A DNA stretch of 61,848 bases from CADEFF01 sp964569315 (GTDB taxonomy: Bacteria; Pseudomonadota; Alphaproteobacteria; Dongiales; Dongiaceae), in NCBI GenBank assembly GCA_964569315.1, contig CAZMUZ010000008.1, forward strand, positions 1 through 61,848, in the 5' to 3' direction. The translations under genes and the position numbers were made by a program. Shown piece by piece: positions 52,355 to 59,707 of this stretch (the first letter of the stretch is position 1; each line of letters starts with the position of its first letter). A model generated the notes under the pieces. That model was given only the letters and a program-made list of their open reading frames with translations. It searched no databases and was not told where the DNA came from.

Positions 52355-54451
52355 TCACCAGGCCAGGGTGTAGGAAATCCAGCCTTTGTAGTCGCGACCC
52401 GCCTCGTAAGCGCCCGTCCAGACGCGCGTGTAGGCTTCGTCGAAAAGATTGTCGATGCCGGCCGACAGCGACAGGCCGCGGATCGGCTCGAAGCGCGGCC
52501 GCCAGATCGCGTAGATATCGTGCAGGGTGTAGCCGTCGCGATCGGCCGTAGGGTCGCCGGTGTCTTCGAACTTCTCGGCGATGATCGTGCGCCAGCCGAT
52601 CTGGGTGTCCATGAAACCGAGCTTGGCCGCGGCATGCAGCGCCCAGGTGTCCGGCTGCAGCAGGCCGAGCGTGTCGCCGGTGTCGCGATCGATGCCGTTG
52701 ATGTGCGAGTAGGCGAAGTCGAAGATCATGAAGTCGTTCTCGTAGCCGGCTTCGACCTCCACGCCGTCGAGTTTCGCCCTGTTGACGTTGTCGATGATGG
52801 TGGTGCCGTCGCAATCGCCGGGAATGGCGGGGTTGCAATCCACGAACAGGGCGGGCTGGTCGACCGTGCGCGAGATGAAGTCCTTGCCGTAAGTCAGGAA
52901 CCAGCCGCCCTTCGCGTGGAGGTCGTCGCCCTCTCTCAGCACGTCTTCGAACTGGAAGCCGGCGCCGGCCTCGATGGTCTTGGTGCGCTGCGGCTTCAGG
53001 TCCGGGTTCGGCACGAAGCGGTTGACGACCGTGCCGAAGGGCGGCCCGAGCGGGATCTCGAAATGCACCCCGGTCAGATAGAGGTCGTTGATGTTCGGCG
53101 CGGAGAAGGCGTGGGCGTAGCTGCCGTAGAACATGAGCCAGTCGGTCGGCAGGTAGCTGACGCCGATCTTCGGCGACACCGCGGTATCGACGTTCTTGTC
53201 GGAAAGGTCGCTGCTGGCGTCGTAATAGTCGAAGCGGACCCCGGGAATGATCAGGAAGTCGCCCGGCATGCCGAAGGGCGCCGCCACGTTGACTTCCGAC
53301 TGCAGGAAGATGCCGACGGAGTTGGAATCGGCGTCCGGCACGCCCTCGCGATCGCCGCCGTCGGCGTCGCCGTCCTGCACGTCGCGGAAGGCATCGATGC
53401 CGTAGGTAAAGAGGATGCTGTTTTCGGTGTCGATCTCGACCTTCGACCGGTTGTCGAACCGGAGGCCGTAGGTGTCGACGTCGCGCTTGAGGTCTTCGCC
53501 GTCATCCGGTCCGTCGAGCCGCTTCTCGTCCACCTCGAACTGTGTGAAGTAGACCGTGGCATCGAGATTGACCCAATCGTTGTCCGGATCGCTGTAGCCA
53601 TAGGTGGCGCGCCAGGTCTGGGACAGGATGTCCTTGTCGGCGAAGTCGGTGGTGGTATCGGTCTGGGCGTTGTTCGGCTCGATCGCGCTGGCGTCGTAAC
53701 GGATCCAGGCGCCTTCCAGGCTGTGCGGCCCTTCGGTGAAGGTCGCCTTGGCCATGCCGGAGATGATGTCGTCGTCGGCTTCGAGTTCGGCGCCGTTGCC
53801 GAGCTCGATGTCGCCCGAATCCCGGTAGATGAAGCTGCCGACGAGGTCGAGGTTCTCGCTCGGCGCGCCGAAGAGCGTGATGCCGGGCGAAATCTCGCCG
53901 TTCACGCTCTGGGCGCCGAAGAAGACATTGGCGCCGAAGCTCTCGCCGGGCGCCAGGTAGTCGCTCGCGTCCTTGGTGCGGACTTCCATCACGCCGCCGA
54001 GACCGCCGGAGCCGTAGAGCGCCGATCCTGCGCCGCGGACGACCTCGACCTGCTTCAGGAGCGAAGGATCGAGAAAGAAGCGGCCGTCATGGGCGGAGTT
54101 GAAGTTCTGCCGCGTGCCGTCCAGCAGGACGATGACGTCCTGATTGGAGAAGCCCCGGATGATCGGGCTCTCGCCGTTGCGGCGCGGGCCGCCGGCCGAG
54201 GTGGTGTTGGGCACGCCTTCGATCACGTCGTCGATGGTGGACGGGATCCGCTCGTCGATTTCCTGCTGGTCGATCACCGTCACGCTGCCGGGATATTCGA
54301 AGGTGGTGATCGGATTTTTCGTGGCCGTGATGGTCACCGGGCGCGTGCGCACGTTCACATCCTCGGCCGAGGCCTCATCGCTTCCGGTCAGGGGTGCCAA
54401 TGCGATCGCCAACATCGCCGCCCAACCCAATCGCCCGAACTTCGTAGCCAT
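52355..54451 (-). CDS. hmuR: TonB-dependent heme receptor
   Basis: This is a 698-residue outer-membrane receptor. A signal peptide ends about residue 29 (ASA), and a TonB-box-like VTITAT segment follows. The plug has IIRGFSNQDVIVLLDGTRQ, and H121 in SAHDGRFFLDP matches the extracellular heme His of ShuA/HemR-type receptors. The barrel has a FSAP motif and NPDLKPQ, counterparts of FRAP and NPNL, with a His between them (GVHFEI). It ends in aromatic ISYTLAW. It imports heme using TonB. Confidence 0.93.
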   Translation of the reverse strand: MATKFGRLGWAAMLAIALAPLTGSDEASAEDVNVRTRPVTITATKNPITTFEYPGSVTVIDQQEIDERIPSTIDDVIEGVPNTTSAGGPRRNGESPIIRGFSNQDVIVLLDGTRQNFNSAHDGRFFLDPSLLKQVEVVRGAGSALYGSGGLGGVMEVRTKDASDYLAPGESFGANVFFGAQSVNGEISPGITLFGAPSENLDLVGSFIYRDSGDIELGNGAELEADDDIISGMAKATFTEGPHSLEGAWIRYDASAIEPNNAQTDTTTDFADKDILSQTWRATYGYSDPDNDWVNLDATVYFTQFEVDEKRLDGPDDGEDLKRDVDTYGLRFDNRSKVEIDTENSILFTYGIDAFRDVQDGDADGGDREGVPDADSNSVGIFLQSEVNVAAPFGMPGDFLIIPGVRFDYYDASSDLSDKNVDTAVSPKIGVSYLPTDWLMFYGSYAHAFSAPNINDLYLTGVHFEIPLGPPFGTVVNRFVPNPDLKPQRTKTIEAGAGFQFEDVLREGDDLHAKGGWFLTYGKDFISRTVDQPALFVDCNPAIPGDCDGTTIIDNVNRAKLDGVEVEAGYENDFMIFDFAYSHINGIDRDTGDTLGLLQPDTWALHAAAKLGFMDTQIGWRTIIAEKFEDTGDPTADRDGYTLHDIYAIWRPRFEPIRGLSLSAGIDNLFDEAYTRVWTGAYEAGRDYKGWISYTLAW

Positions 54452-54562
54452 GCCCTTCTTCCCCCTATCGAGCCGCACGCTCGATGTCTCATCCGGGGCT
54501 GGCGGACGGGTCCCTCGGCGGGATCCGCTCTGGCTGGCTAGGATGTTCTGATGTGAAAATCG

Positions 54563-54588
54563 GCGCGGGAGACCGGTTGCTCCCGCGC
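54563..54588 (-). terminator. Hairpin between hemP and hmuR (possible attenuator)
   Basis: This is a perfect 9-bp GC stem (54563-54571 with 54580-54588) and an 8-nt loop, immediately after the hemP stop. On the transcribed minus strand a short T-rich run (CGATTTTC) follows. It may partly stop transcripts from hemP before hmuR. Confidence 0.45.
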
Positions 54589-54593
54589 AAAAC

Positions 54594-54791
54594 CTACTTC
54601 GTCAGGATCAGCTTTCCGCGACCGGTGACGCGCAGCCGATAGATCGTGCCGTCGCCATGCTCGATGCGCAGCTCCGGATGACCGCGGAGCAGCGCTGCGC
54701 TGTTGATGCTCGGCACTTCGTAAGTCTCGCCGCCGCGGACCGGTTCCGGCTGCCGCATCGGCATCGAGTAGCCGTCGTCGGATGTCGTCAT
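54594..54791 (-). CDS. hemP: Small hemin-uptake protein HemP
   Basis: This is a 65-residue protein. It ends in LRIEHGDGTIYRLRVTGRGKLILTK, described by its landmarks ELRIEHG and GKLILTK, matching the HemP/HmuP family. HemP/HmuP acts in heme-receptor expression, and in some rhizobia it is a co-activator of the heme-uptake operon. The ATG at 54791 has GGAGGGG as its ribosome binding site. It is the first gene of the heme operon, divergent from tonB. Confidence 0.88.
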   Translation of the reverse strand: MTTSDDGYSMPMRQPEPVRGGETYEVPSINSAALLRGHPELRIEHGDGTIYRLRVTGRGKLILTK

Positions 54792-54869
54792 GCCCCCTCC
54801 ACTCAGCTCCGAAGCCGGGTCGCGACAGGGCTTCCCCGGCTCCAAAAATCCAGAGCTTTCCGGTGGTAA

Positions 54870-54891
54870 TGCAAATCATTTGCAATTGCAA
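54870..54891. promoter_or_regulatory. Fur-type palindromic operators between hemP and tonB
   Basis: TGCAAAT-C-ATTTGCA (54870-54884) is a perfect 7-1-7 palindrome. It overlaps a second perfect palindrome, TTGCAATTGCAA (54880-54891). The first resembles alphaproteobacterial Fur/Mur boxes. Position upstream of both tonB and hemP predicts joint iron control. Confidence 0.6.
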
Positions 54892-54944
54892 CAGCTAATC
54901 GTTTCTATAGGCGGCGAGAATCCTTTCGGAAGGTTCTGGGCGGG

Positions 54945-55961
54945 ATGCGCGCAAGTTCGATCGTTTCGGCGGGGGCGCATCTTGCCGTCATCCTGGCCCT
55001 GCTCTGGACGCAGCAGGCGCTCGACGCCAACGAGGTGCCGGGCGTCGAGGCGGTGAACATCCTGTTCGTCGCCCCGCCCGCCCCGGCGGCCGGCCATGGC
55101 GGCGACAACGCCGCGCCGGGGCCGACAGAGACCGGCATGCAGCACGCGCGCGCCAGCGACACGCCGCCGGCGCCCGCGCCATCGGTCGATGCGCCCGATG
55201 AGGCTCCCGTCCCAGCCCCGCCGGAAACCGCGAAGCCGGACCGTCCGGAGAAGCCTCCGGTCCAGCTCGCGGCGCTGCCCCAGCCTGTCGAACGAAAGGT
55301 CGAACCGACGCCCGATCCGCCGGTCGCGCAACAGGTCGAGATCGTGCCGCCGAAGCCCTTGCCCTTGCCGAAGCTCAAGCCCGAGCAACCGGTCCTCGAG
55401 GCCGATTTGCCGGAGGAGGTGCGGCCGCCCGAGCCCACGGTCGAGAAGGCGCCGGCACCTCCGGAACCGGCGGCGCCCGCTTCTCGGCCGGCGCCTTCGC
55501 CGACCGATACGCAGATCGCGCACAGCGATCCCACGCAGACGGTGACGCGGCAGACGGTATCCGGCGGCAGCACGAGCGACGTGCAGTCGGCGTCCTTGCC
55601 GAGCGCGAGCGACGACCTGCCGGCGTCGACCGGCGGCGGCGAGGCCGGCAATGGCGAGGCGGGCCCGGCGGGCGGCGGCGCCGCCTCGGAGGACTATGCG
55701 GCGCTGCTTGCGGCATGGCTCGACGAGCACAAGCGTTATCCGGAGCGCGCCCGCCGCAAGAACCAGGAAGGCGTCGTGGTGTTCGCGTTCGAGATCGATG
55801 CCGAAGGTCGCGTGCTCCACCACAGGATCGTGGAGGGCTCGGGCTATCCGTTGCTCGACGAAGAGGTGACGGCGCTCATCGACCGCGCGACCCCCCTGCC
55901 CGCGCCGCCGCCCGGCGTGGCGCGCAACTACGTGGTGCCGATCGTCTTTGCGCTGCGGTAA
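54945..55961 (+). CDS. tonB: Energy transducer TonB
   Basis: This is a 338-residue inner-membrane protein. A single N-terminal helix (ASSIVSAGAHLAVILALLW) anchors it. A long Pro/Glu/Lys-rich periplasmic linker (about 40-235) spans the periplasm. The C-terminal TonB domain begins LLAAWLDEHKRYPERARRK and has VVVFAFEIDAEGRV. It couples the proton motive force to HmuR and other receptors through ExbB/ExbD, which are not in the window. Divergent expression from the Fur-type operator region is expected. Confidence 0.9.
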   Translation: MRASSIVSAGAHLAVILALLWTQQALDANEVPGVEAVNILFVAPPAPAAGHGGDNAAPGPTETGMQHARASDTPPAPAPSVDAPDEAPVPAPPETAKPDRPEKPPVQLAALPQPVERKVEPTPDPPVAQQVEIVPPKPLPLPKLKPEQPVLEADLPEEVRPPEPTVEKAPAPPEPAAPASRPAPSPTDTQIAHSDPTQTVTRQTVSGGSTSDVQSASLPSASDDLPASTGGGEAGNGEAGPAGGGAASEDYAALLAAWLDEHKRYPERARRKNQEGVVVFAFEIDAEGRVLHHRIVEGSGYPLLDEEVTALIDRATPLPAPPPGVARNYVVPIVFALR

Positions 55962-56000
55962 GCCCCGCGGCGGCGGTTGGCATCGAGATCTCTCGTGGAA

Positions 56001-56447
56001 CTACGCGACGTGGCTGCCATAGAGCTGCTTCGCGCGCGCCTCGAAGGCGGCCACCATGCGGCGCACCGCCTCGTTGAAGAGCGCGCCGATGATCTTCTGC
56101 AGCAGGATCGACTTGAACTCGAAATCCACGAAGAAATCGAGCCGGGTGTTGCCGCCCGGTTCGGGTCGGAATGTCCAGTGATTGTCGAGATAGCGGAACG
56201 GCCCCTCGGTGTAGGTCACATCGATGCGGAGGTTGGGGCGGTCGAGCGCGACGCGGCTGGTGAAGCGCTCGCGGATCATCTTGAAGCCGATCACCAGGTC
56301 GGCGATCAGCAGGTTCTCCTCGCGCGACTTGATGCGCGCGCCGACGCACCAGGGCAGGAACTCCGGGTAACGCTCGATGTCGGCGACGAGATCGAAGAGC
56401 TGCTCCGGCGTATAGGGCAGCAGCCGCTGCTCGGCATGGGTCGGCAT
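56001..56447 (-). CDS. RatA/COQ10-type START-domain protein
   Basis: This is a 148-residue protein of the polyketide cyclase/START fold. It shows YTPEQLFDLVADIERYPEFLPWCVGARI and the C-terminal helix FNEAVRRMVAAFEARAKQLYG. It corresponds to the family that includes ubiquinone-binding COQ10 and E. coli RatA. In alphaproteobacteria this gene commonly follows lipA, as it does here (23 nt after). The role in ubiquinone handling is inferred from family. Confidence 0.87.
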   Translation of the reverse strand: MPTHAEQRLLPYTPEQLFDLVADIERYPEFLPWCVGARIKSREENLLIADLVIGFKMIRERFTSRVALDRPNLRIDVTYTEGPFRYLDNHWTFRPEPGGNTRLDFFVDFEFKSILLQKIIGALFNEAVRRMVAAFEARAKQLYGSHVA

Positions 56448-56470
56448 CGTCAGCCGGCGCGGCGGATCAT

Positions 56471-57424
56471 CTAGGCCGTGCCGGCGAGCTTCGCCTGGCG
56501 GGCGGCCCTGAGCCGCTCGAAATCCTCGCCCGCATGATAGGAGGAGCGGGTCAGCGGCGAGCTGGCGGCGAGCAGGAAGCCCTTCGCCATCGCCTCGGCG
56601 CGATAGTCGGCGAACTCGGCGGGCGTGACGAAGCGCGCCACGCCGTGATGCTTCGGGGTCGGCTGCAGATACTGGCCGATGGTCATGAAATCGACGTCGG
56701 CCGCGCGCAGGTCGTCCATCAGCGCCAGCACCTCCTCGCGCTCTTCGCCGAGCCCGACCATGATGCCGGATTTCGTGAAGAGCGAAGGATCGATTTCCTT
56801 CGCGCGGCGCAGGAGCTCGAGCGAATGCGTGTAGCGCGCGCCGGGACGCACGGGGCGATAAAGCCGCTCGACCGTTTCGAGATTGTGGTTATAGACGTCG
56901 GGCTTCGCGGTCACGACGGTCTCGAGCGCGCCGGGTTTGCGCAGGAAATCCGGCGTCAGCACCTCGATCGTGGTGGCGGGTGCGGCGTCGCGGATGCGCC
57001 GGATGGTTTCGGCGAAATGCGCAGCACCGCCGTCCTCGAGGTCATCGCGATCGACCGAGGTCACCACGATATGGGCGAGCCCGAGCTTGCCCACGGCCTC
57101 GGCCACATGCGCCGGCTCGTGCGGATCGAGCAGGTCCGGCCGGCCGGTTGCGACGTTGCAGAAGGCGCAGGCGCGCGTGCAGACCGAGCCCAGGATCATC
57201 ACGGTCGCATGCTTCTGCTTCCAGCATTCGCCGATATTGGGGCAGGCCGCTTCCTCGCAGACCGTGTTGAGCCCGAGGCGCCGCATCAGCTCGCGCGTCT
57301 CCTGATACTCGCGCGACATCGGCGCCTTGACGCGAATCCATTCCGGCTTCCGCAAGGGCGGCTTGTCCGGCAGGTGCGCCTTCTCGGGATGGCGAAGTTT
57401 GGCGGCGGGTTCGACGCTGCTCAA
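56471..57424 (-). CDS. lipA: Lipoyl synthase
   Basis: This 317-residue radical SAM enzyme inserts two sulfurs into octanoyl groups on E2 proteins. The auxiliary cluster is C56, C61 and C67 (CEEAACPNIGEC), the radical SAM cluster C82-x3-C86-x2-C89, and the C-terminal motif RSSYHA is present. The start is probably TTG at 57424, preceded by GAAGGA. A start at the next ATG would remove the conserved HPEKAHLPDKPPLRKPEWI region. It makes the lipoyl cofactor for the pyruvate dehydrogenase E2 encoded nearby. Confidence 0.94.
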   Translation of the reverse strand: MSSVEPAAKLRHPEKAHLPDKPPLRKPEWIRVKAPMSREYQETRELMRRLGLNTVCEEAACPNIGECWKQKHATVMILGSVCTRACAFCNVATGRPDLLDPHEPAHVAEAVGKLGLAHIVVTSVDRDDLEDGGAAHFAETIRRIRDAAPATTIEVLTPDFLRKPGALETVVTAKPDVYNHNLETVERLYRPVRPGARYTHSLELLRRAKEIDPSLFTKSGIMVGLGEEREEVLALMDDLRAADVDFMTIGQYLQPTPKHHGVARFVTPAEFADYRAEAMAKGFLLAASSPLTRSSYHAGEDFERLRAARQAKLAGTA

Positions 57425-57452
57425 TTCGGCTGTTCCTTCGCGCCGTTCGGCG

Positions 57453-57547
57453 CCTCATGGTTCGACAGGCTCACCATGAGGCAGTTTCGTAAGCAAGGCG
57501 GCCTCATAGCGCATGGTCCCTCATCCTGAGCCTGTCGAAGGATGAGG
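57453..57547. repeat. Mirrored pair of palindromic repeat hairpins
   Basis: Two 29-nt hairpins lie at 57453-57481 and 57519-57547. Both have 9-bp stems beginning CCTCAT and ending ATGAGG. Their 11-nt loops are exact reverse complements, TCGACAGGCTC and GAGCCTGTCGA. This looks like a REP/MITE-like element placed between lpdA and lipA. It may also act as an intercistronic mRNA structure. Confidence 0.75.
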
Positions 57548-57559
57548 TCATTCGGGTTT

Positions 57560-58957
57560 CTATATATGGAGCGCCCGCCCATAGGCGTCCAGCACCGCTT
57601 CGTGCATCGTCTCGGAGATCGTCGGATGCGGGAAGACGGTCGCCATGAGCTCGGCCTCCGTGGTTTCCAGCGTGCGCCCGATCGCATAGCCCTGGATCAG
57701 CTCCGTGACCTCGGCGCCGATCATGTGCGCGCCGAGCAGCTCGCCGGTCTTGGCGTCGAAGATCGTCTTCACCAGCCCCTCCGGCTCGCCGAGCGCGATG
57801 GCCTTGCCGTTGCCGATGAAGGGGAAGCGGCCGACCTTGAGGGCGCGCCCGCCCTCCTTCGCCTGCGCCTCGGTGAGGCCGACGCTCGCGACCTGCGGCA
57901 TGCAGTAGGTGCAGCCGGGGATGTTCTTCGTATCGAGCGGATGCACGCCCTTCACCCCGGCGATCTTCTCGACGCAGATCACGCCCTCATGCATCGCCTT
58001 GTGGGCGAGCCAGGGCGGGCCGGTGAGATCGCCGATGGCATAGAGCCCGGGCTCCCCCGTCGCGCCATAGCCGTCGGTCACGACATGGGTCTTCTCGACC
58101 TTGACCTTCGTCGCCTCGAGACCGAGGTTTTCGACATTGCCGACGATGCCGACGGCGAGGATCACGCGATCGACGGTGATCTCGCTCGTCTTGCCGCCGA
58201 CATCGATCGTCGCGGTCACGCTGTCGGCGCCCTTTTTTAGCGACTTCACGCCGGCCGAGGTGAGGATCTTCATGCCCTGCTTCTCGAACGCCTTCTTCGC
58301 GAAGGCGGAGATGTCGGCATCCTCGACCGGCAGGACGCGGTCCAGCACCTCGACCACGGTCACCTCGGCGCCGAGCGTGCGGTAGAAGCTCGCGAACTCG
58401 ATGCCGATGGCGCCGCTGCCGATGACCAGCAGCGATTTCGGCATGGCCAGCGGCACCATCGCCTCGCGATAGGTCCAGACGAGCTTGCCGTCCGGCTCGA
58501 GCCCCGGCAGCGCGCGGGCGCGCGCGCCCGTGGCGAGGATGATGTGCTTCGCCGCGAGATCGGCAACCGGCTTGCCGTCCTTCTCGACCGCGAGCCTGCC
58601 GGGCCCGGTAAGCTTCCCCTGCCCGTCATAGACGGCGATCTTGTGCTTCTTCATCAGATGCTTCACGCCGCCGGAAAGCTGGGCCGCGACCTTGCGGCTG
58701 CGTGCCACCACCTTCGCGAAATCGACGCCGATTTTCTCGACGGTAAGCCCGAAGGCCGCGGCGTTCTGCATGTTGTGATAGACCTCGGCGGTGCGCAGCA
58801 GCGCCTTGGTCGGGATGCAGCCCCAGTTGAGGCAGATGCCGCCGAGGTTCTCGCGCTCCACCACCGCGGTCTTGAGCCCGAGCTGCGCCGCGCGGATCGC
58901 CGCGACATAGCCGCCCGGCCCGCCGCCCACCACGATGAGATCGAAGCTGTCGGTCAT
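57560..58957 (-). CDS. lpdA: Dihydrolipoyl dehydrogenase (E3)
   Basis: This 465-residue flavoprotein oxidises dihydrolipoamide for 2-oxoacid dehydrogenases. FAD motif VVGGGPGGYVAAIRAAQLG is at the N terminus. The redox disulfide is C42-LNWG-C47, and the NAD-binding motif VIGSGAIGIEFASFY appears midway. The C-terminal HPHPTISETMHEA provides the catalytic His-Glu. The ATG overlaps the stop codon of the GST gene (TAATG), so translation is coupled. Confidence 0.95.
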   Translation of the reverse strand: MTDSFDLIVVGGGPGGYVAAIRAAQLGLKTAVVERENLGGICLNWGCIPTKALLRTAEVYHNMQNAAAFGLTVEKIGVDFAKVVARSRKVAAQLSGGVKHLMKKHKIAVYDGQGKLTGPGRLAVEKDGKPVADLAAKHIILATGARARALPGLEPDGKLVWTYREAMVPLAMPKSLLVIGSGAIGIEFASFYRTLGAEVTVVEVLDRVLPVEDADISAFAKKAFEKQGMKILTSAGVKSLKKGADSVTATIDVGGKTSEITVDRVILAVGIVGNVENLGLEATKVKVEKTHVVTDGYGATGEPGLYAIGDLTGPPWLAHKAMHEGVICVEKIAGVKGVHPLDTKNIPGCTYCMPQVASVGLTEAQAKEGGRALKVGRFPFIGNGKAIALGEPEGLVKTIFDAKTGELLGAHMIGAEVTELIQGYAIGRTLETTEAELMATVFPHPTISETMHEAVLDAYGRALHI

Positions 58958-59697
58958 TATTGCGGTGCCTTCTCGATGAAATGCCGCCGCCAGACCGGCT
59001 TCACGCGGGGACGCTTCGCGGTGAGCTCGACGAGACGCCGGATGCGCGGGCAGTTCGCGTGGATCCAGTCGCGCACGATCCACTCGCTGAGGTTGGCGAT
59101 ATAGAGATCGAGGGCGGAGAAGCGCCTACCGAGCGCGAAGGGCGACGGCTTCAGATTTTGCTCAACCATCATCCAGAAGCGCTTCAAGTCGGCGACGGCC
59201 CGCTCGCGCACCTCGGGCCGGGCGCTCTCGCTCGTGACGTAGCGCTCGGGGTAGTCGTCGCGGCCGACCGCCTCATAGACGTTGTTGGAGAGGAACAGCA
59301 ACCAGCGCAGCATGGTTGCCATCTCGGGCGAGCCCGCGGGCGGCAGCAATGTCGCCTTCGGATGGCGATGGGCGAGCGCCAGGAGGATCGCGGCCGATTC
59401 CGTGACCACCGTGCCGTCCGGCAGCATCAGGACCGGCACGCGGGCGATCGGGTTCAGCTTGCGATACTGCTCGCTGCGATGTTCCGGCCCGTTATATTCG
59501 AGCTCCACAAGATCGTAGGGCGCGCCGATCTCCTCCAGCGCCGCCTCCACCACCATCGAGCCGCAGCGGTGGCAGCCATAGAGCCGGTAGTGCCGGCTCT
59601 TCGGGGCCGCGGCGGACTTTCGCGCGGAACGTTTCGCCGGCTTCCGCTTCGCCGCCGCCTTCGTCCGCTTGGCCTTCGCCGCCACCCGTTGCTCCAT
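58957..59697 (-). CDS. Glutathione S-transferase-like protein with a histone-H1-like N-terminal tail
   Basis: This is a 246-residue protein. Residues 1-35 are almost only Lys, Arg and Ala (14 basic residues; motif KRKPAKRSARKSAAAPKS), like histone H1 or AlgP tails. From residue 36 a thioredoxin-like GST N-domain starts, with CHRC at the usual catalytic position and TESAAILLALAHRHP. A helical C-domain follows, with ALDLYIANLSEWI. It sits between the E2 and E3 genes of the pyruvate dehydrogenase complex and is coupled to lpdA. It may bind nucleic acid or a protein surface via the tail; function unknown. Confidence 0.8.
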   Translation of the reverse strand: MEQRVAAKAKRTKAAAKRKPAKRSARKSAAAPKSRHYRLYGCHRCGSMVVEAALEEIGAPYDLVELEYNGPEHRSEQYRKLNPIARVPVLMLPDGTVVTESAAILLALAHRHPKATLLPPAGSPEMATMLRWLLFLSNNVYEAVGRDDYPERYVTSESARPEVRERAVADLKRFWMMVEQNLKPSPFALGRRFSALDLYIANLSEWIVRDWIHANCPRIRRLVELTAKRPRVKPVWRRHFIEKAPQ

Positions 59698-59707
59698 AAC
59701 GCCTCTC

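Noticed and set aside
51971..54541. Open frame of about 850 codons antisense to the heme receptor
   Set aside because: Shadow frame opposite hmuR and hmuS, rich in Val/Asp/Gly/Arg without recognisable domains.
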